In this document: positions 36,394-45,150 of the stretch, piece after piece | Layout: each line of letters opens with the position of its first letter | Numbering within the stretch: position 1 is the first letter of the stretch | Assembly: GCA_958295785.1 (NCBI GenBank) | Contig: OY282377.1 | Coordinates: forward strand, 5,272,896 to 5,336,895 | Direction of reading: 5' to 3' | Origin: an uncultured Latescibacterota bacterium | Lineage (GTDB): Bacteria > Latescibacterota > UBA2968 | Length of the DNA stretch: 64,000 nucleotides | Made by a program: the position numbers and the translations under genes | Notes under the pieces: generated by a model | Seen by the model: the letters and a program-made list of their open reading frames with translations, nothing else | What the model was told of the DNA's origin: nothing | Database searches by the model: none

Positions 36394-36492
36394 GATGGCT
36401 TGTTGCTTTTGCCGCACTCTTTGTTGATCGCACAATCTCCTTAGAAGCCCCTTTGCTTCAGCAAGGGGAGTTCGTCACTCAGGGGTATCCCC

Positions 36493-37446
36493 ATGGCAGA
36501 ATACGATACGATTTCCAAACATTTGATTCAAACCTACCCTGCCGATTTCGTCCGCTTCACCCTCGGACGAGCCGATGTCGAAATCCGCGCAATCCTCGAC
36601 CCCGAGATTCCTAGGGTTGAAACGCGCTTAACCGATAGCCTGATTCGCGTGTGGATTGATGGCGAGGAGGTCTTGGTACACACGGAATTTCAAACCACCG
36701 ACAGCAGGGATACGCCCATGCCGATCCGCATGGCCAGCTATATCATCCGGCTCATTGAATACTATGGCCTGCCGGTCTATTCCCATGTGATCTACCTCCG
36801 GCCCGATGCCGGGCGACGCGATGAAGGGCTTTACCTCCAAAAGCATCCGGACTACCCAGTGGTGGTGCGCTATAAGGTGATTCGGCTGAACGAGATAGAC
36901 GGGCAAGACATTGTTGAGGGCGGTCATCCGGGTTTGCTTCCATTCGCGCCATTGATGAAGCGTCCTGCGGGGATGACTTCTGAGGAATGGTTGCGTCAGT
37001 GCATTCGCAGGACTGATGCCGTGTCGTTGGCGCAGGCAGAAAAGGCTAACTTTTTGGGCGGCTTGGCAGTATTAAGTGGGTTGGCGTATGATCCAAACAC
37101 TATCACGAGTATCATTTCTCAGGAGGGTCTTATGGACGCGATTATGCGTGAATCATCGTTTGCCCAATACCTCAAGGAACTGGGCGTTAAACAAGGCATT
37201 GAGCAGGGCATTGAGCAGGGCATTGAGCAAGGCATTGAGCAAGGCATTGAGCAGGGCATTGAGCGAGGCATCCAAGAGAGCATCCGAGAAGCGTTGGCGG
37301 TTCGCTTTGATGCGGGTGTGGCCGGCCAGTTCGCTGATCGCATTGCGGTCATCGACGATTTGCAACGGCTCAAGCAGTTGCTTCATGCAGCGGTGCAAGT
37401 CAATAATCTGGCGGCATTTCAGCGTGTGTTGGATGCGGAGGCCTGA
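36493..37446 (+). CDS. Rpn-family recombination-promoting nuclease-like protein (copy 1)
   Basis: 317 aa. The N-terminal ~200 residues follow the Rpn/YhgA PD-(D/E)XK pattern: LIQTYPADFVRFTL, LIRVWIDGEEVLVHTEFQT (the E-x-Q active strand) and MASYIIRLIEYYGLPVYSHV. A middle helical part (LAQAEKANFLGGLAVLSGL) leads to a C-terminal repeat tract VKQGIEQGIEQ... with six 4-residue units, then a helical end. Family members nick DNA and raise recombination; multi-copy variable paralogues are typical. Confidence 0.8.
   Translation: MAEYDTISKHLIQTYPADFVRFTLGRADVEIRAILDPEIPRVETRLTDSLIRVWIDGEEVLVHTEFQTTDSRDTPMPIRMASYIIRLIEYYGLPVYSHVIYLRPDAGRRDEGLYLQKHPDYPVVVRYKVIRLNEIDGQDIVEGGHPGLLPFAPLMKRPAGMTSEEWLRQCIRRTDAVSLAQAEKANFLGGLAVLSGLAYDPNTITSIISQEGLMDAIMRESSFAQYLKELGVKQGIEQGIEQGIEQGIEQGIEQGIERGIQESIREALAVRFDAGVAGQFADRIAVIDDLQRLKQLLHAAVQVNNLAAFQRVLDAEA
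37195..37266. repeat. 12-bp minisatellite GGCATTGAGCAG, 6 units
   Basis: Six in-frame units coding GIEQ (last GIER) in rpn copy 1. Third-base changes (CAA/CAG, GAA/GAG) separate the units, so they are not all recent. Confidence 0.95.
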
Positions 37447-37585
37447 CGCGATTTCCCGCTGAATGACAAGCGGAGCATTGCGTAACGTCAAATGTTCACT
37501 GAAATCAGCTTTGGGCTTTCAGCCCCACCTCTCCACCGCGGATTGCTTGTTTTGCTGACCGCCAACCGCTGACAACGAAAAACAA

Positions 37586-37620
37586 AAGCCCGAGTTCCTT
37601 GCGAACCCGGGCTTGTTTTG
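37586..37620 (+). terminator. Rho-independent terminator after rpn copy 1
   Basis: AAGCCCGAGTTC / GAACCCGGGCTT with one mismatch, followed by GTTTTG. The same structure at 40365-40400 ends the array. Confidence 0.75.
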
Positions 37621-37970
37621 TGGCCCCTTGTCTGAATCAGGATAAACTTCTGTCGAAGTTGTACGCCGTTATTCAGGATTAAAGGATGAACAGGATGAGG
37701 CGACGCGGGTCACTGTCTGAATCGCGGATTAACCAGATGATGCAGATGACGCGGATTGGGCGGCGCCGGTAGGGCAGAGCGTGCAGGTGGCATAAAGGAT
37801 GTAGCAGGTGCGGAGGACGCAGTGAGTGGCAGGGGGTGGGGTTAATCCGCGCAATCCCTAAATCCGCGACAATCCGCGATTCAGACAAGGGACTGACCGC
37901 TTGATGGCGGGAATGGGTGACGAACCACTTGACAGAGCGAGAGATATTGCAGATTATTTATTGATGTTAC

Positions 37971-38142
37971 GCAGTTTGTCCAATTCAAGCTGTAAGACGT
38001 GTTCTGCTTGTGGCGTGGTAAAAGTTGCCCCTGCGTGAACGGGTCTTTGTTTGCGACTGTGGCTATGAAACTGACCGAGATTTGAACGCGGCCCCAAACA
38101 TTCATCGGGTTGGGATGTCAACCTTTGCAGGAGAAGATGTCA
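37971..38142 (+). pseudogene. TnpB C-terminal relic (copy 2)
   Basis: Repeats copy 1 with the same internal frameshift, so the decay preceded the duplication. Confidence 0.75.
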
Positions 38143-38241
38143 GATGGCTTGTTGCTTTTGCCGCACTCTTTGTTGATCGCACAATCTCCTTAGAAGCCCC
38201 TTTGCTTCAGCAAGGGGAGTTCGTCACTTGGTGGTATCCAC

Positions 38242-39135
38242 ATGGCAGAATACGATACGATTTCCAAACATTTGATTCAAACCTACCCTGCCGATTTCGT
38301 CCGCTTCACCCTCGGACGAGCCGATGTCGAAATCCGCGCAATCCTCGACCCCGAGATCCCTAGGGTTGAAACGCGCTTAACCGATAGCCTGATTCGCGTG
38401 TGGATTGATGGCGAGGAGGTCTTGGTACACACGGAATTTCAAACCACCGACAGCAGGGATACGCCCATGCCGATCCGCATGGCCAGCTATATCATCCGGC
38501 TCATTGAATACTATGGCCTGCCGGTCTATTCCCATGTGATCTACCTCCGGCCCGATGCCGGGCGACGCGATGAAGGGCTTTACCTCCAAAAGCATCCGGA
38601 TTACCCAGTGGTGGTGCGCTATAAGGTGATTCGGCTGAACGAGATAGACGGGCAAGACATTGTTGAAGGTGATCATCCGGGTTTGCTTCCATTCGCGCCA
38701 TTGATGAAGCGTCCTGCGGGGATGACTTCCGAGGAATGGTTGCGTCAGTGCATTCGCAGGACCGATGCCGTGTCGTTGGCGCAGGCCGAAAAGGCTAACT
38801 TTTTGGGCGGCTTGGCAGTATTAAGTGGGTTGGCGTATGATCCAAACACTATCACGAGTATCATTTCTCAGGAGGGTCTTATGGACGCGATTATGCGTGA
38901 ATCATCGTTTGCCCAATACCTCAAGGAACTGGGCGTTAAACAAGGCATTGAGCAGGGCATCCAAGAGAGCATCCGAGAAGCGTTGGCGGTTCGCTTTGAT
39001 GCGGGTGTGGCCGGCCAGTTCGCTGATCGCATTGCGGTCATCGACGATTTGCAACGGCTCAAGCAGTTGCTTCATGCAGCGGTGCAAGTCAATAATCTGG
39101 CGGCATTTCAGCGCGTGTTGGATGCGGAGGCATGA
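38242..39135 (+). CDS. Rpn-family nuclease-like protein (copy 2)
   Basis: 297 aa, nearly identical to copy 1 (one visible change, EGDHP for EGGHP, outside the tract). It carries a single GIEQ unit, 20 residues shorter overall. The whole nuclease domain is kept. Confidence 0.8.
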   Translation: MAEYDTISKHLIQTYPADFVRFTLGRADVEIRAILDPEIPRVETRLTDSLIRVWIDGEEVLVHTEFQTTDSRDTPMPIRMASYIIRLIEYYGLPVYSHVIYLRPDAGRRDEGLYLQKHPDYPVVVRYKVIRLNEIDGQDIVEGDHPGLLPFAPLMKRPAGMTSEEWLRQCIRRTDAVSLAQAEKANFLGGLAVLSGLAYDPNTITSIISQEGLMDAIMRESSFAQYLKELGVKQGIEQGIQESIREALAVRFDAGVAGQFADRIAVIDDLQRLKQLLHAAVQVNNLAAFQRVLDAEA

Positions 39136-39170
39136 CGCGATTTCCCGCTGAATGACAATCCGAGGAATGG

Positions 39171-39710
39171 TTGCGTCAGTGCATTCGCAAGACCGATGCC
39201 GTGTCGTTGGCGCAGGCAGAAAAGGCTAACTTTTTGGGCGGCTTGGCAGTATTAAGTGGGTTGGCGTATGATCCAAACACTATCACGAGTATCATTTCTC
39301 AGGAGGGTCTTATGGACGCGATTATGCGTGAATCATCGTTTGCCCAATACCTCAAGGAACAGGGCGTTAAACAAGGCATTGAGCAGGGCATTGAGCAGGG
39401 CATTGAACAGGGCATTGAGCAGGGCATTGAGCAAGGCATTGAGCAGGGCATTGAGCAGGGCATTGAGCAGGGCATTGAACAGGGCATTGAACAGGGCATT
39501 GAGCAGGGCATTGAACAGGGCATTGAGCAGGGCATCCAAGAGAGCATCCGAGAAGCGTTGGCGGTTCGCTTTGATGCGGGTGTGGCCGGCCAGTTCGCTG
39601 ATCGCATTGCGGTCATCGACGATTTGCAACGGCTCAAGCAGTTGCTTCATGCAGCAGTGCAAGTCAATAATCTGGCGGCATTTCAGCGCGTGTTGGATGC
39701 GGAGGCCTGA
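39171..39710 (+). pseudogene. Rpn 3' fragment (copy 3), 13 GIEQ units
   Basis: Only the last ~180 codons remain, from LRQCIRKTDAVSLAQAEK. No nuclease domain and no ribosome site before the TTG. The frame is intact, so it is an array by-product rather than decayed coding. Confidence 0.8.
39375..39530. repeat. 12-bp minisatellite GGCATTGAGCAG, 13 units
   Basis: Thirteen units in rpn fragment 3; variants GAACAG and GAGCAA are interspersed in a pattern that suggests unit-block duplication. Confidence 0.95.
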
Positions 39711-39745
39711 CGCGATTTCCCGCTGAATGACAATCCGAGGAATGG

Positions 39746-40225
39746 TTGCGTCAGTGCATTCGCAGGACTGATGCCGTGTCGTTGGCGCAGGCCGAAAAGG
39801 CTAACTTTTTGGGCGGCTTGGCAGTATTAAGTGGGTTGGCGTATGATCCAAACACTATCACGAGTATCATTTCTCAGGAGGGTCTTATGGACGCGATTAT
39901 GCGTGAATCATCGTTTGCCCAATACCTCAAGGAACAGGGCGTTAAACAAGGCATTGAGCAGGGCATTGAGCAGGGCATTGAGCAAGGCATTGAGCAAGGC
40001 ATTGGGCAGGGCATTGAACAGGGCATTGAACAGGGCATTGAGCAGGGCATCCAAGAGAGCATCCGAGAAGCGTTGGCGGTTCGCTTTGATGCGGGTGTGG
40101 CCGGCCAGTTCGCTGATCGCATTGCGGTCATCGACGATTTGCAACGGCTCAAGCAGTTGCTTCATGCGGCGGTGCAAGTCAATAATCTGGCGGCATTTCA
40201 GCGTGTGTTGGATGCGGAGGCATGA
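39746..40225 (+). pseudogene. Rpn 3' fragment (copy 4), 8 GIEQ units
   Basis: Like fragment 3 but with eight units, one mutated to GGGCAG (GIGQ). Ends with the spacer shared with unit 1. Confidence 0.8.
39950..40045. repeat. 12-bp minisatellite GGCATTGAGCAG, 8 units
   Basis: Eight in-frame units in rpn fragment 4. Confidence 0.95.
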
Positions 40226-40364
40226 CGCGATTTCCCGCTGAATGACAAGCGGAGCATTGCGTAACGTCAAATGTCCACTGAAATCAGCTTTGGGCTTTCA
40301 GCCCCACCTCTCCACCGCGGATTGCTTGTTTTGCTGACCGCCAACCGCTGACAACGAAAAACAA

Positions 40365-40400
40365 AAGCCCGAGTTCCTTGCGAACCCGGGCTTGTTTTGT
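40365..40400 (+). terminator. Rho-independent terminator at the array end
   Basis: Same hairpin as 37586-37620 (AAGCCCGAGTTC / GAACCCGGGCTT, GTTTTG). Confidence 0.75.
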
Positions 40401-40457
40401 GACCCCTTGTCTGAATCAGGATAAACTTCTGTCGAAGTTGTACGCCGTTATTCAGGA

Positions 40458-40692
40458 TTATATGACCCTCGTGTAGCGACGTGCTAAAATTCTACCCCCC
40501 TCGCTTCTGCTCAACGTTAGGATATTACCTCTTATGTGGTACTGATAGGTATAAGTAGTGCCATCTTCATTAGTCATGGTAAGTACATCGTCCGCAATGC
40601 TCCACTGTCCTCTTTTACTTTCATCCAAAGGAGTGTAAGTGTATTTATCGTATAAGTTGTCCGCGTGGAAGTGAAGTGAATGGGGCTGAATA
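40458..40692 (-). pseudogene. Lipocalin-like/DUF5640-type fragment cut by a MITE
   Basis: The readable part is HFHADNLYDKYTYTPLDESK, then WSIADDVLTMTNEDGTTYTY and NILTLSRSEGGRI: beta-strand repeats of small extracytoplasmic lipocalin-like proteins. Upstream, the frame enters the MITE at 40693-40810, which supplies a false start. The natural N-terminus with any signal peptide is missing. Confidence 0.55.
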
Positions 40693-40810
40693 TAAGAGTC
40701 CCTAACAAAAAGCGTTGCCATGGATTTGTGAGAGGCCGACTTCGAGGCGTTCCTGCGGGTGTTCACTCATCTGTTTCAGACGCTTGATTTCTTTATGTTA
40801 GGGACTCTTA
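40693..40810. mobile_element. 118-bp MITE derived from the IS5-type ends
   Basis: Perfect 14-bp inverted ends TAAGAGTCCCTAAC / GTTAGGGACTCTTA. The inside has GTTGCCATGGATTTGTGAGA and GACGCTTGATTTCTTTATGT, which match the two ends of the IS at 35016-35944. It is an internally deleted relative, not capable of transposing itself. Confidence 0.85.
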
Positions 40811-40866
40811 GTATAAGCCCATCACTTCGGCGCGAGCGCGAGTCCAGCGTCTCGCCTTGTATCTTT

Positions 40867-40893
40867 GGGCGGGCACGGGGGCACCGCCCCTAC
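40867..40893. repeat. Dispersed 27-bp repeat, family 1 (copy d)
   Basis: GGGCGGGCACGGGGGCACCG plus CCCCTAC; followed by GTTTCTATCCTCGCATCTGT, a tail shared with the copy at 62222. Confidence 0.8.
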
Positions 40894-40912
40894 GTTTCTA
40901 TCCTCGCATCTG

Positions 40913-41818
40913 TCATCTGCGTTCATCTGTGGATGCCTCTCGTCCCAGGATTTTCAACAAGCGGTCTGGGCGGCGCGTGATGATGCCATTTACCCCGGTC
41001 TCGATCAGCATGTGCATTTTCGCCTCGTCATCCACGGTCCAGATTTGCACTTGGATATTGTTTTTGCGCGCGCCAGATAAGAGGCGGGGGTGGATGCCGT
41101 TGATTGGTCCCATCTTCAAGGGGAACTGCAAGGCTTCGACTGGCGGATGATAAACCGCGCTTAAGTGCAAATAGCACAAGGCGAAAAAAAACATGCCTTC
41201 CGTCATGCCCATCGAGGTTGCCACCTCGGGAAACCGCTTGCGAAACCGCTTCAATGGCCCGCTGTCAAAACACGCCGCCAGCACGCGGTGTTGCATTCCA
41301 TGCCGGCGAATCGCGTTGCCAAATGCCGCGACAATATCCGGGTCTTTCTGCTTGATCTCGAGGGTCATTCGCATGTGCGGAAACGCCGCAAAGACCTCGT
41401 CCAATGTCGGCACCACAATGCCTTTTCCGCGAAAGGGAAAGGTGGCCCCATTATCCGACGACCACTGGTAGCCCGCATCCAACTGCTTCAATTCTGCGAG
41501 CGCGAAATCAGCCACGCGCCCGTTGCCATCTGTGGTGCGCGCCACGGTCTCGTCGTGAAAAACCACCAGATGCCCGTCTTTTGTGCTGCGAATATCCATC
41601 TCCAGCATATCCACGCCGAGATCGACCGCACGCCGAAACGCATACAGGGTGTTCTCGGGCCACAACCGCCAGCCTCCGCGGTGGGCAATCACGTCAACAT
41701 CCGCGCTCTGTTGAAAAAAAGGGTGATCGGACATCGGCTCCTTCCAAACTGCCAGCGCAACGCAGAGCGCTGTGAGCAACAGAATGACAGCGAACAGAAT
41801 TTTTGTGGCGCGTCTCAC
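40913..41818 (-). CDS. Glycerophosphodiester phosphodiesterase
   Basis: Hydrolyses glycerophosphodiesters to glycerol-3-phosphate and an alcohol. 301 aa. N-terminal membrane anchor or signal (ILFAVILLLTALCVALAVW). Catalytic motif HRGGWRLWPENTLYAF; EMDIRSTKDGHLVVFHD binds the metal; MTLEIK and VQIWTVDDEAKM complete the TIM barrel. Probably acts outside the membrane. Confidence 0.9.
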   Translation of the reverse strand: MRRATKILFAVILLLTALCVALAVWKEPMSDHPFFQQSADVDVIAHRGGWRLWPENTLYAFRRAVDLGVDMLEMDIRSTKDGHLVVFHDETVARTTDGNGRVADFALAELKQLDAGYQWSSDNGATFPFRGKGIVVPTLDEVFAAFPHMRMTLEIKQKDPDIVAAFGNAIRRHGMQHRVLAACFDSGPLKRFRKRFPEVATSMGMTEGMFFFALCYLHLSAVYHPPVEALQFPLKMGPINGIHPRLLSGARKNNIQVQIWTVDDEAKMHMLIETGVNGIITRRPDRLLKILGREASTDERR

Positions 41819-41925
41819 ATCAATTAGTGGTTAGTGGTTAGTGGTCAGTCCCCGTGCTCGCCCGCGGTGTGTGTAGGGGCGATGCCCTGCCCATCTGCCC
41901 ATCCGCCCGTGCAATTCCCCATCAT

Positions 41926-42870
41926 TTATCCGTGTTTATCGGTGCTCATCTGTGGTTGCTTCTCGTATCTTACCTTCCATTCCGGAAAGCCCAACACGCG
42001 CGCGGCTGTGCCGCCCATGATAGCCACCTTTTGTTGCGCGGTCAAATCCGGCAACAATTCATCGATCACCTGAACGAGTTTGTCGTAGCCCGGATTTTCC
42101 AAAATCCACGGAAAATCAGTCGCCCACATCAGCTTGTCTGCGCCAAATTTGGCGAGCAAGGTCGCGTGCCAAGCCGCCAAATCGCGGTACGGCCACGCTT
42201 CTTTGGAAAAGGCATATTGCCCGGACAGGTGGACGCAGATATTGGGGTATTCGTGCAATCCGAGTGTGGAATATCGCGTCAGCGGCGGCATCGGCGTCTC
42301 GATGTGCGGACGCCCGTCCTCATCCCACGAAAAAATTCCCTCCCCCGGGCAGATCATCAAATGGTTAAACACGGCGCGAATCTCGGGAAATGCCCGAACC
42401 AAAAACGCGATCTGATGCGCGTCTCGCGCCCGAACATAAAGCCACATCACGTAATTTTTCTCTGCCGCGTGGTTCCATATTCGATGCGAGGCAAAGGTCC
42501 GCACATCTATCGCGGCGAGGGGATCCGCAGGCCCGCCGATCTCGTTGATCCGAAACCCGATGATATCCCCATTTTCAGCCAAGCGATCCATGTGGTCTTC
42601 TGGCGCGTCCCAAATTTCTCGGGGGATCAACCCAATGCCTCGAAACCGATTGGGATATGTTTTCAAGCAATACTGCAAATACCGATGGTGCGCCAATTCC
42701 GCGCCGCCGATCTGCGTCAACACCGCTTGATCGACCCCGTTGGTCGCCATCACGTCCAGCAACTTTTCCGCTGTCTCGGCCCGATCCGCGGGGCATTGCG
42801 GACTGACCTCGCGGGGAAATTCACCCGAGAGCTTTTCAAAAACGTGGAGATGCGCGTCTATCATCGTCAT
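41926..42870 (-). CDS. Amidohydrolase-family (TIM-barrel) hydrolase
   Basis: 314 aa. IDAHLHVF is the metal HxH; ICVHLSGQYAF and KLMWATDFPWILENP carry the later His/Asp ligands. Amidohydrolase_2 (PF04909-type) members act on lactones or decarboxylate; with GH2 and dehydratases near, a sugar-lactone hydrolase is plausible. The ATG overlaps the GH2 stop (ATGA). Confidence 0.8.
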   Translation of the reverse strand: MTMIDAHLHVFEKLSGEFPREVSPQCPADRAETAEKLLDVMATNGVDQAVLTQIGGAELAHHRYLQYCLKTYPNRFRGIGLIPREIWDAPEDHMDRLAENGDIIGFRINEIGGPADPLAAIDVRTFASHRIWNHAAEKNYVMWLYVRARDAHQIAFLVRAFPEIRAVFNHLMICPGEGIFSWDEDGRPHIETPMPPLTRYSTLGLHEYPNICVHLSGQYAFSKEAWPYRDLAAWHATLLAKFGADKLMWATDFPWILENPGYDKLVQVIDELLPDLTAQQKVAIMGGTAARVLGFPEWKVRYEKQPQMSTDKHG

Positions 42871-44654
42871 GTGTCAGATTCCCTCTCTATCGCCGCAGGC
42901 GCGCCAAAGGATTTCCGCAGGCGTTCCGCGTCGAATTTTTCGCGGCGGCGATAGGTGTAAATGCCGTTTTGTTCCTGCTCGATGTCGGTGAGTTGCGTGT
43001 AGCAATACCCCGCGATGTGGGGGTGTTCCACGAGCACAGCCGTGAGTTTGTCAATGCGGTCGTACACTTCTTCGATATCCGTCGGGCGTTTGCCATAGCC
43101 CCAACTGCCCTTGCGATCCGGGTCTTGTTCGGTTTTCCCGGCATGGGCATCCCACCATGTGCCGCCGTATTCATCCACGACATAGGGCTGACCCTGGTAC
43201 GGCGCACTGAGATCGGGAAATCGGATGGGCGTGTTTTCCCAATCGTCCGGGGATACAGAGGCATACGTCTCGCGGAGTTTCGCCGCGTCTTGTTCGTAGT
43301 CGTGTACGGTATAAATATCGGTGCAAACGTGTACATAACCGCTGGTGTCGTGACAGGGCCGCGAGGGATCGAGGGCTTTGGTGAGGTCATAAGTTTCCCG
43401 CACGGCTCGGCGGTGCGCTTCAAAGTGCTGGGTCGCGCCGCCGCGGGTTTCGTTGTAGGGCGTCCACGCGAGGATGGACGGGTGATTGTGGTCGCGCATG
43501 ACAATTTCGCGCCATTCGCGCTGCTGGTTGTGAATCGCCTGCGGCGAACCAAAATTCATGCCCCAGTCGCAGTATTCGCCCCAGGTGAGATAGCCGAGTT
43601 TGTCGGCCCAATAGTGAAACCGCTCTTCGAACACCTTTTGGTGAAGGCGCGCGCCATTAAAGCCAACCGCGAGCGATTTTTCGATATCGGCCTTGAGGCC
43701 TTCGTCCGATGGCGCGGTCCAAATACCGTCGGGATAGAACCCCTGGTCCAACACAAAGCGCAGGAAAATGGGATCGTTGTTGAGGTAAAATTTGTGGCCT
43801 TCGATGTGAAATTTTCGCAGCCCGGCATAGCTGTGAACCGCGTCAATTACAGCATCGCCCTCGCAGAGTTCAAAGCGCAGGTCGTAGAGGTGGGGATGGG
43901 CGGGCGACCACGATATCGGGTCTTTGACGCGCAACGACATCGCCGCGCCACTCGCGGCGGGCACGGCGGAAACCGCGACTTCCTCTTCGCCATTGCACAG
44001 CACAGCGCGAAACGTGTGCCCGCGCCGCGCGTTTGTGAATGTGGGCGTCAGGACAAAGCGACTGCTGTCCAGATCCGGAACAATACGCACTGCGTCAATG
44101 CGCGATTCGGGAACGGCTTCGAGCCAAACGGTTTGCCAGATTCCAGTGGTGCGCGTGTAGTGGCAACCGCGTGAATACAGGTCCGGGCACTGCTTGCCCG
44201 AGGGCTGATCCCGAGAGCGCGTGTCGTCATTGGCGCAGACGACGAGATGGTTCTCTCCAGCCGCGAGCGCGTGGGTGATGTCAAACGCAAAGGACGAACT
44301 GCTCCCGTCGTGTTGCCCAACAAGCCGCCCATTGACCCACGCCTTGCAGTGGTAATCGACTGCCCCAAAGTGCAAGCGCACGCATTTGCCGCCCCATTCA
44401 TCGGGTATCTCAATGGTTCGGTGATACCAGACCGAAGGCATAAAATCCGTGTATTGAACGCCCGACAGGCGGGATTCCGGGCAAAATGGCACGGTGATCG
44501 CGCGGTCTAAATCAGCGGGATCTTGGGGCCAGCCCTTGGCTTCGCCCGACTGCCCAAAATCGATGGCAAAATTCCAGGTGCCATTGAGATTCACCCATGC
44601 GTCGCGCTGAAATTGCGGACGGGGATGTTCCGGTCGCGGTTGTGTATCGGACAT
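42867..44654 (-). CDS. Glycoside hydrolase family 2 protein
   Basis: 595 aa from the ATG at 44654 (AAGGAGC upstream). N-terminal sugar-binding domain (WNFAIDFG, SVWYHRTIEIPDEW, GAVDYHCKAWVNG), an immunoglobulin-like middle, and the TIM barrel. WTPYNETRGG (~405) contains the acid/base Glu; VVDEYGGTWW (~495) contains the nucleophile Glu. Substrate (beta-galactoside or beta-glucuronide) cannot be told. No signal peptide is seen. Upstream regulation may be altered by the MITE ending 13 bp before the start. Confidence 0.85.
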   Translation of the reverse strand: MSDTQPRPEHPRPQFQRDAWVNLNGTWNFAIDFGQSGEAKGWPQDPADLDRAITVPFCPESRLSGVQYTDFMPSVWYHRTIEIPDEWGGKCVRLHFGAVDYHCKAWVNGRLVGQHDGSSSSFAFDITHALAAGENHLVVCANDDTRSRDQPSGKQCPDLYSRGCHYTRTTGIWQTVWLEAVPESRIDAVRIVPDLDSSRFVLTPTFTNARRGHTFRAVLCNGEEEVAVSAVPAASGAAMSLRVKDPISWSPAHPHLYDLRFELCEGDAVIDAVHSYAGLRKFHIEGHKFYLNNDPIFLRFVLDQGFYPDGIWTAPSDEGLKADIEKSLAVGFNGARLHQKVFEERFHYWADKLGYLTWGEYCDWGMNFGSPQAIHNQQREWREIVMRDHNHPSILAWTPYNETRGGATQHFEAHRRAVRETYDLTKALDPSRPCHDTSGYVHVCTDIYTVHDYEQDAAKLRETYASVSPDDWENTPIRFPDLSAPYQGQPYVVDEYGGTWWDAHAGKTEQDPDRKGSWGYGKRPTDIEEVYDRIDKLTAVLVEHPHIAGYCYTQLTDIEQEQNGIYTYRRREKFDAERLRKSFGAPAAIERESDT

Positions 44655-44667
44655 GAAATGCTCCTTA

Positions 44668-45140
44668 TACCAAATTGATTTTCTGTTGGCCTGATGTGAT
44701 GCGATCTGCGACCCGCAAATGATTCCCTTGACGTTACCCAGGCATTCAGAGAAGCCATCGCAAAAATGCCATCCCAAAAGACCCTCCGATAAAGCCATCG
44801 CGCACAGCGCGCAAGGCCGTCTCGCAACCCACCTCCCTCTCGCAACCCACATCGCAGGCCAGCGCATGTCGTCCTATTACAAAAGCGTTTTGCGCTGTGC
44901 CAGCCTCTCGGCGTTTGAGAGCGGCATTTTTGAACTGCTGGGGCAGTTGTACCCCGCTCGCCTACTTTTTTTTGCTGTTGAAAAAAAGTCGGTCGCCGAA
45001 GGCATCGAAGGCAACCCACAAGGAGGCAGAACCAAACGCTTGAGACAAGCAACGCATGATCTCTACGGAATGTCTGTTCCCCATTCCTCATTCCTCCCTG
45101 ATGGGAGGCAGGATACGCACAAATAAAAATCAATTTGGTA
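44668..45140. mobile_element. MITE-like element, family TACCAAATTGAT (copy A)
   Basis: 473 bp between inverted ends TACCAAATTGAT and ATCAATTTGGTA, flanked by a 3-bp duplication TTA (44665-44667, 45141-45143). No transposase frame. An internal CCTACTTTTTTTTGCTGTTG / AAAAAAAGT hairpin is present. Inverted relative to copy B. Confidence 0.85.
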
Positions 45141-45150
45141 TTACCTCCCC

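Larger units (their letters stand above)
35963..40457. repeat. Tandem amplification containing Rpn-nuclease genes
   Basis: Unit 1 (35963-~37710) and unit 2 (from 37711) are nearly identical with a period of ~1749 bp; each holds a family-2 repeat, a tnpB relic and an rpn gene. Two further truncated units of 575-bp period (from 39159 and 39734) contain only the gene's 3' part. The last one keeps the unit's shared 3' spacer with its terminator (to 40457). The truncated-unit junction (GAATGACAATCCGAGG) shares ATGAC with the internal sequence. Confidence 0.9.

Noticed and set aside
39299-39662. Long antisense frames rich in CSMP/LLNA repeats opposite the rpn tracts
   Set aside because: They arise from the 12-bp repeat having no stop in any frame; no ribosome site or domain.
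37195-40045. Regularly spaced short repeats as a CRISPR array
   Set aside because: Units are contiguous 12-mers without spacers and lie in frame in coding DNA.
42902-44867. N-terminal extension of the GH2 protein to 44867
   Set aside because: The extra 71 codons are MITE DNA; AAGGAGC and the ATG at 44654 mark the real start.
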